A stretch of 64,000 nt of DNA from Agapetus fuscipes (GCA_951799405.1 OX637351.1:6232251-6296250), one strand, 5' to 3'; shown: positions 42,011-52,835, counted from the stretch's first letter. Translations and numbers: made by a program. The notes: a model not told the origin generated them from the letters alone.

Positions 42011-42440
42011 GACCCTCCGCACATTAGACGACAGGCGACAGCGACATGTCGGCGCGAATCGGTGATCGGCGCGACTCGGCGACAAGTCGCACGTTTAATA
42101 ATAAAGAGCAATAACTCAAAAAACAACAATGTTGGTAAATCACGTTTGAAGTTCAGACAACCAGTACAACTTGTATGGGATGAAAAAGGCGGCCGATGTT
42201 TTATCTCGGTCATATTCGTCCAAATTGAACGGCTGTCGCATTCTACCTATTCTTCTCGCATTGTTCTTGCGTTTTATTACAAAATCTCGATTTTCCCAAT
42301 TTTCGAGTTATTTCTCTTTATTATTAAGCGTGCGAAGTGTGCGGAGCTTTGAACAAAATATTTGAAAACTGTCGGCCGCAGCCTGTCGCCGCGACTCGGC
42401 GAGCTGTCGCTGTCGCCTGTCGTCTAGTGTGCGGAGGGTC
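42011..42440. mobile_element. TIR element, 430 bp, TTA target duplication
   Basis: GACCCTCCGCACATTAGACG and its inverse (ending GTGTGCGGAGGGTC) continue as CGACAGGCGACAGCGACA / TGTCGCTGTCGCCTGTCG. TTA flanks both ends (42008-42010, 42441-42443). A TTA duplication fits PIF/Harbinger-type MITEs. There is no transposase. Confidence 0.8.
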
Positions 42441-42443
42441 TTA

Positions 42444-43305
42444 CTCTCCTTAGCATTTTAAAGAAAACATTGCTAAGTACAATGTTGATTATAAATAATA
42501 ATTGCCAAACTGGACTCTGGATGACTTACATCCGTTCAGTTGTTAGTTGACGTAGAGATGTGTACAGTCATCGGTTGGCCTTTGATTTTGCGGGAATATT
42601 TGTTACATTCTTTTAAAAATCATCGTGAATTCATTACAAGATTGTTGTTAATTAATTTTCTGACTATGAATTTCAATAATAAAGCAGACGTGGACTTAAT
42701 AAAAATTGTTTAACAATGTAAATCTAAAACAGTGATTAGGGTATTTAAGCATCATGGCTGTGTGGTTGTGAATGGTTTTTTTCTTTCCGTGTCGTATAAT
42801 TTGTGGTGAAAAATCGTGGGGCGAAGATGTGTCATGGATCTCGCTCACCTTACTGAGGAAGTTAAACATCATGCACTTTCGTAAACTCACATTGAGCATG
42901 TAATGCCTTTAAATTAATGAGGCCAAACAGATCTTCCACAATGGCTTGATGTTGGTTATAGAGAATCAATCAAAAATTTCAATGATAAAGTGCATGAGAA
43001 CAGATTAATTTTATCCGGAATAATTTATTTTGTGCTGTTTGTGCGGATGGATTTCCATTTTAAATAACTGTAAGTACGCGCTTAAATACATATATTCGTT
43101 ATGCAGAAAAACGGGTGTAGGTACGTACTCGTGTATACCTTAATAAAACATTATATATGTACGCATTTCTTACAATTTCCATTCAAAGCAAATTGGAAAA
43201 TAAAAGAAAAACTATAATTGCAGAAATTATGAACTGCCAACAGTTTTATTGACGAGCCGCCTCTGGTGGACAGGGCACCCTGTGTGACTGCGGGGATATC
43301 CAGGA
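42444..43305. other. Unassigned AT-rich sequence
   Basis: No repeat or gene recognised. Confidence 0.4.
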
Positions 43306-43308
43306 CAT

Positions 43309-43757
43309 AAACCTTTACCAAAGACCGGTCATCAAAAGGTCCATCCAGCCTTACAACAACTGGGTATTGCTTGAGAATTGGCGCTTTTGTAGCGACGACC
43401 AATAATAATAATAATTTGACAATATTTTTGGTGTCGTTTTGTGAGTTCACCGTAAGGGCACAGCTCAAGGACCAAGGACCAAGCTCGTAAAAAGTCCGGT
43501 CGATAGCTCAATTGGTAGAATGCTTGCATTCCATGCCAAGAGCAGGGGTTCGATCCCAAGGCTTACTCAGCCTTCACAAGAAATGAGAACCAGCCCCCCC
43601 CCCCCCCGGGAGCTTGGAAACCCCCACTTTAACTAAAAGTGGTTTGTGTGAGGCCGGCCCCCTTACCCGTAAAAATAAATAGGTCCCGAATCGCCTCATG
43701 CGATCCCTTCGGGGATAACGCAGGCAATAAGTTACACTATATGTGTAGCTTAGTTGC
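43309..43757 (+). repeat. Composite SINE-C + SINE-B (short form), with insertion
   Basis: The headless SINE-C body is broken at GCGACGACC (43400) by ~78 bp that begins (AAT)4. It then resumes ACCAAGCTCGTAAAAAGTCC and continues into short-form SINE-B ending CTTAGTTGCG. A run of ~15 C lies at 43594-43609. Confidence 0.8.
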
Positions 43758-44030
43758 GTATGTATGTTTTGTCGCTCATGCAAACTTATTCAAAACCACG
43801 TTTGGTTTGCCGGACTATACCGTGGTACAATTAAATAATATTAGCTAAAATTTCTCGCTAATCAGAACGTGAAACACATTGTAAAACAAGGCGCTGCCAA
43901 AATTATGCTAAACCACTATTTGTTACGTGCATTATCATCGTCATCATCGGCCGCAAAATGCCATAAAATAAATTCCAGCGTAAAATTAAATAAACCATTG
44001 AAAAATTAATTTATTGCGTCAGTCATACTG
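43758..44030. other. No feature recognised
   Basis: AT-rich with a (CATCATCG)-like tract at 43936-43950. Confidence 0.35.
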
Positions 44031-44036
44031 AAATAG

Positions 44037-44190
44037 CGAATGAATGGAATATCCAGAGTCATATTATTAAAAGGAGAGCTTGTATAAAGAAGGTTATGAC
44101 TCTGTATGAAATGAAAGAAGAATGTAGGGACAGTAAAGAAATGGCGGTTGATCTGTAATGCTGGCGGCTACGGCTAGGGTTTCTCAAATT
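44037..44190 (+). pseudogene. RTE 3' scrap
   Basis: Reads the EWNIQSH ... KRRACIKKVMTLYEMKEE equivalent with a stop and an ATT insertion. Matches the end of 52985-53470. Confidence 0.65.
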
Positions 44191-44281
44191 TTGTAAATTT
44201 TAAATTACAATGTGGTATTTTGTATTTGATTTTAATGTTCATCCATATTTGTTTATTTCTAAAATGTAATTTCTTGTGTGT

Positions 44282-44536
44282 GTTCCTTGACTTACAGGTT
44301 GGTATGCGGCTGACCACCCATGCTGTAGAAAATGGTTCACATTGCTAATGTCATCCCTGTTTCAGGGAAGGTCAGCAAGAGTTGCAGGGTGTACATCTAT
44401 TTGAGATTTGGTTTTTATGTTGTAGGTTGACATGCAGCATGCGCAAGCGCGAACTTGTACGTGTCTGCTTGTGAGAATGCATGTAATGTGAATCCCCAAT
44501 GTTACATATCTTTGCAACTTAGATTAGATTAGATCA
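44282..44536 (+). repeat. rep-A, full length
   Basis: TTCCTTGACTTACAGGTTGG to GCAACTTAGATTAGATTAGATCAG. Close to a consensus copy. Confidence 0.8.
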
Positions 44537-44572
44537 GATACTGTAACGTTAATTGTGTAGTTGGTCCATACA

Positions 44573-44825
44573 TTTGTCTACACTTTGTTCTGTCCTTGAT
44601 GATGAGTTGATGATTTCTTTATAGCGCCGTTTCGTGATGTAGTCACTCCAAGGACGCTTGTGCATGTGATGCCAGAAATTTGCTTGTCTTTATTGCATTT
44701 TGGAGCTTTCCATGGTCCTCTAGCTCTCCCACATGATGTGGCAGGTGGTTCTAGGTGGTTCCAGAGGACCAGCAGCTGCAAATGCATGCTCTCCAAACAC
44801 TGTGTTTACTCCTTACACACTTCAT
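44573..44825 (-). pseudogene. CR1/L2-type LINE C-terminal fragment
   Basis: Minus strand reads VFGEHAFAAAGP and, in another frame, LWNHLEPPATSC-like sequence, then the 3' part CACGAAACGGCGCTATAAAG. Frames are broken. ~40 bp of the same 3' end recurs at 49739-49775. Confidence 0.55.
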
Positions 44826-44902
44826 TCATCTCCTCGACATTTATCACCCACTTCTTTTTTCTTCACTATGCAGATCCCAGTCATTTTCTACGCTACCACG
44901 CT

Positions 44903-45203
44903 AGTCGCTACGCATATAAAGAAACTTTTTGCCACGTTCTCCCCAAACGATTCGTACATTGCGAGTGGAACTTATTTGGGGCTGACCTTACGCCAACTAC
45001 TTCATTTGAAGTGAGGGTTTTCCAGCTCCCGAGGGGGCTGGCACTTATTTCTTTTGAAGGCGAAGTACGCCTTGCCGGTGTTTTATTTGGGTTTGAAATA
45101 AAAACTGAAACGCAAAATCATTTCTGACACCCTCGGTAGGATACGAATCCGAGTTCTCGGCATGGAATGCAAGCACTCTACCAACTGAGCTATCGACCGG
45201 CCA
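44903..45203 (-). repeat. SINE-B, long form
   Basis: Head CCGGTCGATAGCTCAGTTGG intact, B box GGATTCGTATCC altered. The 3' end is diverged (GCGTAGC). Confidence 0.8.
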
Positions 45204-45990
45204 TTCGCAATCATACTTATTCGATTAATCCATTCTTTGCTCACTCTTCCTATTCCTAGATATCATATTGTACACTTAATTTATCAATCTTTTCTTTCTA
45301 GATGCTTCAACCATAATAAGCAAATTGAAATATGTAAATTATTGTTAAAATCAAACTTTTATTTTCTGCTTTCTGTTGGTTTTAACTAACATAAACTTTT
45401 TGTCACGCAATTATTTATAGGTAAAAATTGTACAATTAATTAAAATTGATTTTTTCTTGTTTAGATTTAAGAGTTCAGTGGCGTAGGTACAACATTTTTA
45501 CAAATTGGTTGAAATAGTTGACAATTTTTTTTGGTCAGATTGTAACTTCAAGAATACCGGTCTCTATCAAATCGGTTATGAATTGTTCAAATGACGGTTT
45601 GCCCAACGGACGACTTGTCCACTCGACAACTCATAATATATATTTTTGTCTACACACAAATCGCCCTGGGTTTCTGTCAGGCGCTTACAATGGGTAGAGG
45701 CAAAGATTTTCCCATTGCCTCTGAAATAACACGTTAGAAATTTATTTGAGCTCTAGCTTTTCGTCAAATCGAAAAATATTATTTTAAATCTTGAAAAAAA
45801 AACGACATGGATTATTGATAACAGCGAAATGAGTAACGGTTACTATAAAAATGTTTAGTTACAATTTAAAAACGACAGGAATGTGGAAAAGATGAGTTAA
45901 AAAAGTTCAATCTTTGAGAGGAAGTTGCTAAGGAAAAGGCAAACAAATATATTGCTCAGTTGGTAGTTTTGCTCAGTTTGCATGGTTACC
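45204..45990. other. Unassigned AT-rich sequence
   Basis: No repeat or gene recognised. Confidence 0.4.
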
Positions 45991-45992
45991 TG

Positions 45993-46258
45993 GACCGGTC
46001 CGTAGTCTAGTGGTCAAGGCTTCTGACTCGTAAATGCAAGTTTGTCATTCGAATCCTGGTGGAGCACAAAAAATGTACGATTTATATTTTCAAATATGCT
46101 CTTCGCTGGGTGAAAAATTCAAATACCTTTACCAAAGACAGGCCGCTAATGGCCTATCCAGCCTTACAGCAACTGGGTCTTGCTTGAGAATTGGCTCTTG
46201 AGGTGTGATACACACAAAAAACAGCGCTCACCAAATAAATCATCCTAATATTATTACC
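45993..46258 (+). repeat. SINE-C + tail-E, plus orientation
   Basis: GACCGGTCCGTAGTCTAGTGG head. The body fuses at GAGAATTGG to CTCTTGAGGTGTGATACACAC and CAGCGCTCACCAAATAAATC, and ends ATCCTAATATTATTA. It lacks ~35 bp at the junction compared with 58990-59286. Confidence 0.8.
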
Positions 46259-46372
46259 TAAAAATAAATTGAAAGCAATTTTTTATTTTTACACAAAAAA
46301 AGGATAGGTACGCCTTTTTGGGTATCAAAAAAGGTGTTATAAAACTAGTTAGTGCTATCTTTATATGGGGGG

Positions 46373-46402
46373 GGGGCAAGGTGGGGGAGTGAGAGGGGAT
46401 AC
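46373..46402 (+). other. G-rich tract
   Basis: A 10 bp G run followed by GGTGGGGGAGTGAGAGGGG. Potential G-quadruplex. Confidence 0.5.
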
Positions 46403-46483
46403 AGCGTCACTTGAGTGCGTTCACACCAAGATAGCATGATTCTGATGCTGATGAAGAATTTGCTCTTAGAATAAAAAAAATAA

Positions 46484-46760
46484 TGTTGAATCAAATATTC
46501 AAATATGGTCGGTAAAATAATTATTTAGTCAGGGAATTTGAATTTGTCAACCACAACATTAATTTTGTATTGTCAGATTTTGTAAGTCGGTTGACTTTTG
46601 GAAAGTATTTAAGCTAAATTCTAAAAGTAATTTTGTTCTTTTCTTGTTGAGTATTACACCAAGACTATCGTTGTAAACTTGTACCTTTCTGAAATAAAAG
46701 TGCTGCATCATCAAGAGCTGTCTTTGTCTGCAATCTCTCTAACCTCAAACTAATAACAAA
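46484..46760 (+). repeat. Possible solo LTR
   Basis: TGTTGAATC ... TAATAACA ends, a TATTTAAG box at ~46604 and CTGAAATAAAAG polyadenylation-like signal. Flanking 5 bp do not match and homology with 39655-39830 runs past the right end, so this is tentative. Confidence 0.3.
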
Positions 46761-46783
46761 GATTACAGAAGATTATGGAGCCA

Positions 46784-46959
46784 AAGATTTGTAACATTTT
46801 GGATTCACATAATATGCATTTTCACAAGCAGATACGTATAAGTTCGCGCTAAAACATGTCGCATGTGGACCTACAACATAAAAACCTAAATCTCAAATGA
46901 ACATACACCCTGAAACTTTTGCCGACCTTCCCTGAAACAGGGGTGACATTGGCAAAGTG
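46784..46959 (-). repeat. rep-A, 5'-truncated
   Basis: Minus strand from CACTTTGCCAATGTCACCCC to CCAAAATGTTACAAATC. It also lacks the terminal AGATT repeat. Confidence 0.7.
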
Positions 46960-47099
46960 TTGACTTTTGTAAATTAAACAAACTGTTTTCTTTGTTGTGC
47001 GTGTATGAGTCATGTGAAAAAAAAATCGTCATTAAAATTTGTCAGACTTCAAGGTCAACTTTTTTTTTAAAATATTTACTTATGAAAAATAAAGCTTTC

Positions 47100-47755
47100 G
47101 GGGCTATTCTTATAAGGCCCGGTATTTATTCACGGTAAGTATCGTAAAGTTAACTAAAATGAAATTTTAGTTAAATCATCATAATATTTCACTCACCGAA
47201 TTTCGGCAGTAAATATTTAGTAACTTTAACTTTCGATTTTCAAGATGGCGGCGCTTCACTAACAGCAGCTGTTCTTTTTTAATCCTAAGGATACAACAAA
47301 ATTGTTGCAAACTGAACATTTTTTGTCTCGTTTTCTAGCTTAATGAAGGTTAGGCATATGATTTTTATGAATAGTTGTTTGTTTTAAAGCTTTTAAATGG
47401 CATTTCAATTATTTCCAAGATTTAGGGGCGTGGCCTCATACTTCGGTAATGTTCAGTTTTAGTTAACTCGAGATTGAGTATTTTGAATGAAAGTTCAAGT
47501 AATAGTTAACTAAAATATTACTACAGTTCAATATACCGGGCCTTAGACATTTAAGTCGTCGATAGAGCCCACGCTTGTATGAAGACCTATCAATCCAAGA
47601 TGGCCGCAAGTGAACAGCTGATTAGTCTTTATACAAACATTACCAAAATTCGCAAGGTAAGAATGACCGTGGTGATGAGACTTTCAGCTCAGGCATCATT
47701 AGTTTGTCAAAGCTTGAGCTCACTCGACGACTAAAATGTCTAAGGATAGCCCCGT
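47100..47755. mobile_element. FB-F foldback with nested TIR element
   Basis: Outer ends CGGGGCTATTCTTA and TAAGGATAGCCCCG. The left arm is short because 47113-47545 is inserted after ATTCTTA. The inner FB-F part (47546-47755) has GACCTATCAATCCAAGATGG and matching right-arm sequence. Confidence 0.75.
47113..47545. mobile_element. TIR element, ~433 bp, inside FB-F
   Basis: TAAGGCCCGGTAT and ATACCGGGCCTTA form perfect 13 bp inverted ends. Subterminal AGTTAACTAAAAT words occur on both sides in inverted order. The target duplication is ambiguous (TA or TTA) because the terminal bases overlap it. No transposase. Confidence 0.75.
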
Positions 47756-47954
47756 TTGTGTTTATTTTTGTCTAAATTTAGCCAACAAGAGCATTTTTAA
47801 TATCCCTATTTTATTGTAGGAGCTCTAACCGCTAACCAGCTGTCCGAAGAGCCTTCACACTGTCTCTATCTGTAGAGGGCACTGGCAAGCTATGTTACTT
47901 AAGAGAGTCGGTGTTCTAAGTGATTTTTATGGGCATAGCGGATGATGATTTAGT

Positions 47955-48202
47955 CGGGGTTATAGCCGCGTGGGCCAAGAGGGCTGATCTTTCTAGCGTG
48001 TTTCGAATGGAACAACGTTGGTTCGATCCCCGCTTGGGTCACTTGACTTTAACTTTGACCCTGGTTCAACAGATGTAATTGGGTAATTATTATTTAATAA
48101 TTCATTAATAATTAACAATAATGAATTATTAAATGATGATATTAATACCTGTTTCTGGCCAGGTAGAATAGGTTGGTGAATTGCATTCCTCTTCACAAAT
48201 CT

Positions 48203-48239
<37 letters not shown>
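47955..48239 (+). repeat. SINE-J, full length, 33 A tail
   Basis: Head TAGCCGCGTGGGCCAAGAGG, B box GGTTCGATCCCC, AT-rich palindromic centre (AATAATTCATTAATAATTAAC) and TTTCTGGCCAGGTAGAATAGG end. It closes in CTATTT plus 33 uninterrupted A (48207-48239). Such a pure tail suggests a recent insertion. Confidence 0.8.
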
Positions 48240-48241
<2 letters not shown>

Positions 48242-48312
48242 TAAGGTGTGCGCTAAACTCTTCTATCTAAATAACAGCGGAGTGATGACACGCCTCAACC
48301 TGCAAACGACCT

Positions 48313-48848
48313 AAACGCAACTAAGCTAAGCTAGTGGCGAAGTGTGCCATACAACTCGATTCCCATCGGCCTTTTAAAATGAGGCAACAAAGTAGTTATA
48401 AAATATAGGCACAAAGTAAAAAAATACATTTAAACCCAAAGAAACATTAGGTACGTATTTCTTCCCCATTGAAACCATGCAGTCTAATTTATTATCATTT
48501 TTGCCTCATTTAAAAAGGGAAACCGACGGGAATCGAGTTGTATGGCACCCTTCGCCACTGTAAATAAAGCTACACAAATAGTGTAACTTCTTGCCGCGTT
48601 ATCCCCGAAGGGTTCGCATGTGGCGAGTCGAACGTATTTATTTTTACAGGTAGGGGGGCGGCCTTACGCCAACCACGTCATTTGGAGTGGGAGTTTCCCA
48701 GTTCACGAGAGGGCTGGTACTCATTTCTTGTAAAGGCTGAGTAAACCTTGCCGGTATTTTAATTTGGGCTTTGAAATTAACACCGAAACGGGAAATCATT
48801 TCTGACACCCTCAATGGGATTCGAATCCGAGCTCACGGCATGGAATTT
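48313..48848 (-). repeat. SINE-B, long form, with inserted hAT-type MITE
   Basis: The SINE 3' end (CGCAACTAAGCT, 48313-48330) is separated from the rest (from 48560) by the element at 48331-48559. The head is cut at CATGGAATT (48848), where the unidentified coding-like repeat begins. Confidence 0.75.
48331..48559. mobile_element. hAT-type MITE, relative of 7196-7424
   Basis: Ends CTAGTGGCGAAGTGTGCCAT and GGCACCCTTCGCCACTG. The interior is an inverted version of the 7196-7424 interior (GAGGCA, TAAAATATAGGCACAAAG). The flanking duplication is imperfect (TAAGCTAAG / TAAATAAAG). Confidence 0.75.
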
Positions 48849-48849
48849 T

Positions 48850-49070
48850 CAACACCTTCTCTCAGGGTCAGTCTCCCCTCCGCTGACCCACGCCCTGTAT
48901 ATCCATCCCATCCGGGGATGTGTCACAGGACTCGCATGCAAAAGTTATGTGAGATACGAGTGGCAGAAGGCCCTCCCGTGAAGCTACACTTTTCCAAGTG
49001 TTTACACAAAGCAAAGGAGGCTCAGAAATCACTGAAAGATTATGGCCGTGAGGGGTTTAGGGCTCGAGGA
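48850..49070 (+). pseudogene. Dispersed coding-like segment, second copy
   Basis: Inverted copy of 32260-32480. The plus frame keeps the same protein reading (CHRTRMQKLCEIRVAEGPP, then KAKEAQKSLKDYGREGF). Two copies with few nonsynonymous changes suggest past coding function. Confidence 0.4.
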
Positions 49071-49079
49071 TTTTAAATT

Positions 49080-49645
49080 TACAAACAAAAATGCAAAGTG
49101 ATTCTGAGCGTCTAAACATACCTCTGCCATAACAGAGACCATTATTAGGTAAGGTTAGGAGTCCAGTGACGGCTCCTGGTAAGGTGCATCGGTGCATTGC
49201 ACCCCCAGTAATAATGCCACGATCCAATACTTAAAAAGTTGTTTCGCATAAAATTCCGTTTGTGTCAAGTCCTATTATACATTCATAATTATTTTACATA
49301 TTATACAGCTCCGCGAACATGAAAATACTCCGAGTTGGTAGGTATTCAAATATATTAGGGGGGTAATCAATGACGGCTAGTATAAAAATGCACTGCTCGA
49401 TGAAAAATCGACGAGCTGATCACTGGTTAGGACATGTTTTATATTTCTTGGTCATTGCAGGGTTACCCACCTCAGTCCCGCATTCCTGTCGCGGTCCTCG
49501 TATCTATAATATGTGTTGACCCCGGCTTGTGGTATCTGACCCTGCGATCACGACACCTGGCCATAAATTTAACATCAATTAGCCATAACAATTAGGCAGG
49601 TCTATCGCTTAGTGAAAACCGTCGATTAATTAAAATGAAACGTCT
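49080..49645. other. Unassigned sequence
   Basis: CAGTGACGGCTCCTGG at 49153 and CAATGACGGCTAG at 49369 resemble hAT-type ends, but the orientation is not inverted. No gene. Confidence 0.3.
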
Positions 49646-49650
49646 ATGAA

Positions 49651-49738
49651 ATCTACGTTGCAAAGATATATTACACTTAGAATTCAAATTAAATGCATGC
49701 CCACAAACAGACACGTGTAAGTTTGCGCTTACATGTGC
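49651..49738 (-). repeat. rep-A, 3' third only
   Basis: CACATGTAAGCGCAAACTTAC to GCAACGTAGATTTC on the minus strand. Confidence 0.6.
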
Positions 49739-49775
49739 TCTTGGAGTGACTACATCACGAAACGGCAACGCAACG
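49739..49775 (-). repeat. CR1/L2 3' scrap
   Basis: GGAGTGACTACATCACGAAACGG on plus matches the 44573-44825 copy in inverse. It is fused between rep-A and SINE-B. Confidence 0.45.
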
Positions 49776-49802
49776 ATAGTGTATGTACTATATATGTATG
49801 TA

Positions 49803-50088
49803 GCAACTAAGCTACAGATATAGGGTTTGGCATGTGACAAGTGGAACCTATTTATTTTTACAGGTAAGGGGGCCGGCCTTTACGCCAACGACTTCAGTTG
49901 AAGTGTGGTTTTCCCAGCTCCCGAGGGGCTGGTACTCTGATAAACCTTGCCGGTATTTTATTTTTGGATTTGAAGTAAACACCGAACCGGGAAATCATTT
50001 CTGACACCCTCGGTGGGATTCGAACCCGAGCTCACGGCATTGAATGCAAGCACTCTACCAACTGAGCTATCACCGGATAATTATGTGA
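49803..50088 (-). repeat. SINE-B, long form
   Basis: Both boxes kept (GGTGATAGCTCAGTTGG; GGTTCGAATCC). ~25 bp around the GATCCCTTCGGGGATAACG block is deleted. Confidence 0.8.
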
Positions 50089-50099
50089 TGAGATGGTAT

Positions 50100-50420
50100 A
50101 GTCATACGAAAAGAATGAATGATATTGACTAATAAGTATACATAAAGTTTTTCAATAAAATGTTTTATCCACGATTTCTTACATCAATGAATCAGCACTT
50201 ATTCAGTTTTACCTTTAAAGTGGTGTAATGATGTTTTTCTACTCCCATTTGGTAATTTACTAATTACAAAACGGCTAACACAATCACAATGCCATACATT
50301 TCTACACCCGTTGCATAATGTTACATTATGCAACCGGTAACCGTGTTAAAATGAACATGTGCGCATGCGCATTGTCAGAATTGGAACCATTTTTTAATTT
50401 CAAATGTCAACCTTGTATGG
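50100..50420. other. Unassigned; palindromes
   Basis: GTTGCATAATGTTACATTATGCAAC (50309-50335 region) is a near-perfect palindrome. TGCGCATGCGCA at 50360-50371 is a perfect NRF-1-like palindrome. No exon is visible. Confidence 0.3.
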
Positions 50421-50423
50421 GGG

Positions 50424-50537
50424 TATGAAGACTTGTCAATCCAAGATGGCCGCAAGCGATCAGCTGATTAGGCTTCATACAATATTAGTGATATTCGGTA
50501 GGTAGGAATTACCGTGGTGATGAGACTTTCAGCCCTG
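50424..50537. repeat. FB-F, central part
   Basis: GACTTGTCAATCCAAGATGG to GGTGATGAGACTTTCAGCCC. Outer ends are missing. Confidence 0.65.
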
Positions 50538-50737
50538 TTCAGATGAAAATAAATAAGTATATTTTATGTGTAGAGTCAAATAAAAATTGTTAATAGTGCT
50601 AAAATTTATCGAATTTATTTATCGGATTGCTCCAAATAAAGCTTTCCTTTTTTCAATGGAAAATAAAAGGCTTGAAAGGAAAACAATACAAAAAATTTCA
50701 CCGCAAAAAATAAACAAACTCAAAAAGTTACTTGGTT

Positions 50738-50953
50738 AATAGGTGAGTATGAGGTTGATCACCTATGCTGTACAAATTTGGTTCACCTGCCAATACAACT
50801 GCAGGGCATATGTTTATTTGAGTTTTGGGTTTGAATGTTTAAGCTTATATGCAGGATGTAAAAGCGCGACCTTATACATATGTGTCGGCTTGTGGGCATG
50901 AATTCAATATGAAACCTAAATATAATTTATTTTTACAACTTAGGTTAGATTAG
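50738..50953 (+). repeat. rep-A, divergent
   Basis: AATAGGTGAGTATGAGGTTG to CAACTTAGGTTAGATTAGAA, lacking the CCCCTGTTTCAGGG block. Confidence 0.6.
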
Positions 50954-51294
50954 AATATTAGATAATCGAAGGGAATGATAAATCACACGTTTTGACAAAG
51001 GTAAGGTTTTAATTACTTCAAATGGACGAGTACATTATAATGACTATTATTCACTATTTTGTTAATTCTCTCATGGTCGTAGAAAAAGTATTGTATGCCA
51101 CTGCACGTAATTAGTCTTTGTAACACTCGTGTTTTCTATTGTGCCATTCGGCTGCGCCTCATGGCACAAACTAGCACTCGTGTTAAAAAGACTATCATTA
51201 CTTGGCAGTGGCATAAACAACTATTTTATCATAGTGCAGATGTTGCCTTCCTTAGAGGTACAAATGCCTGTATGGGATGCTAGCTTCTGCCTCT
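50954..51294. other. Unassigned sequence
   Basis: No family recognised. TGTGCCATTCGGCTGCGCC and CATGGCACAAACTAGCACTC lie close together (51140-51185). Confidence 0.3.
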
Positions 51295-51295
51295 A

Positions 51296-51540
51296 ACGGG
51301 GCTCTTCTTAGACATTTTATTCGTCGGTTGAGCCCACGCTTTGACAAACTAATTATGCATTTGTATGAAGACCTGTCAATCCAAGATGGCCACAAGTGAA
51401 CAGCTGATTTGTTTTCATACAAATATTACAAGGTTCGGTAGCTAAGAATGACCGTGCTGATGAAACTTCCAGCTCAGGCTCCATTGGTTTGTCAAAACGT
51501 GGGCTCAACCGACGGCTAAAATGTCTAAGAATAGCCCCGT
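51296..51540. mobile_element. FB-F foldback, complete
   Basis: ACGGGGCTCTTCTTAGACAT and ATGTCTAAGAATAGCCCCGT close a 245 bp element. The centre is in the opposite orientation to 28820-29065. Confidence 0.8.
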
Positions 51541-51609
51541 AAAAGACTCAAAATCTTTCGTTCATAAAAACTTTATCAAACCACTTTCTCTGTGTGTGTA
51601 ATATTAAAA

Positions 51610-51871
51610 AGAAATCTAATCTAATCTAATCTAAATTGTAAAGATATGATACATTGGGGATTCATATTACATGGATTCTCACAGGCTGACACGTACAAGT
51701 TCGCTCTTGCACATGCCGCATGTGAACCTACAACATAAAAACCAAATGTCAAATGGACATACACCCTGCAACTCTTGCCTTCCTTCTTTGAAACAGGGGG
51801 GACATTGGCAAAGTGAACCATTTTTTACAGCATGGGTGGTCAGCCTCATACCAACCTATAAGTCAAGGAAC
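51610..51871 (-). repeat. rep-A, full length
   Basis: TTCCTTGACTTATAGGTTGG to TTACAATTTAGATTAG with four TTAGA-like units. It keeps the shared open frame (51821-51621). Confidence 0.8.
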
Positions 51872-52078
51872 AACAATCACTGTTTTATAGGGTGCTTAGT
51901 CCCGATGGCATTTAGTTAATAAACAACCAAGATGGTGATTTGTCTGTCAGCCTCATACCACTTACCTGCGGGGTCAAGGTGCACAGGTGATGACCCATGA
52001 GACGTGCCACACAATCCACCTTCCTATAAAATACTTTCCTCAACCTGTTCGTTGCTGCGGCAAAAAATGACTCATATC

Positions 52079-52550
52079 GACCGGTCCGTAATTCAGTGGG
52101 AACACTTCGGACTCTGAATGGAAGGTTGTGGGCTCGAATCCCGGCGAAGTACAAAAAATACACAATTTATATTTTCAAATTTGCTCTTCGCTGGGGTAAC
52201 AAGTTCATAAACCTTTACCAATACCGGTCACCAAAGGTCCATCCAGACTTACAGCAATTGGGTCTTGCTTGATAATTGGCGCTTTGTAGCGGTGACGACC
52301 AAGCTCGTAAAAAGGTTGATAGCTCAATTGGTAGAATGGTTGCATACCATGCCGAGAGCAAGGGTTCGATCTCAAGGTTTACTCAGCCTTCACAAGAAAT
52401 GGGAAACTCCCAATTCAACTGAAAGTTGTTGGTGTGAGGCCGGCTCCCTTACCCGTAAAAATAAATAGGTCCCAAATCGCCACATGCGAACCCTTCGGGG
52501 ATAACGCAAGCCAGAAGTTACATTATATATGTGACTTAGTTGCGTTTTTA
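52079..52550 (+). repeat. Composite SINE-C + SINE-B (short form)
   Basis: GACCGGTCCGTAATTCAGTGG head and GGCTCGAATCCC box. Junction GACCAAGCTCGTAAAAAGG then TTGATAGCTCAATTGG. Ends GTGACTTAGTTGCGTTTTT. Confidence 0.85.
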
Positions 52551-52627
52551 TAGCACAAAAAAATACCATTTATGTTTTCAAATACGATCTTTGCTGGTTT
52601 GAATTAAAAAAAAAAACATTCGATTTG

Positions 52628-52835
52628 TATGATTTATTTGGTGGGCGCAATTTTTGTGTGAATCCCACCTCAAGAGCCCTCTGCGATCTAAGCCGTCGCC
52701 ATAGAAAGCGCCAATACTCAAGCACGACCCAGTTGCTGTAAAGCTGATTGGACTTTTGGTGACCGGTCTTTAGTAGAGGTGAACCAATTTTTGCGGTGTG
52801 GGTGGTCAGCCTCATACCGAACTTTTTGTTAAGTA
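52628..52835 (-). repeat. Tail-E + SINE-C end, abutting a rep-A scrap
   Basis: SINE-C is cut after CACCTCTACTAAAGACC, and the next base begins rep-A 5' sequence (52782-52835, minus). Confidence 0.7.

Noticed and set aside
51610..51640. Telomere-type repeat
   Set aside because: TTAGA-like units resemble insect TTAGG but occur only as the 3' end of rep-A, in short runs.
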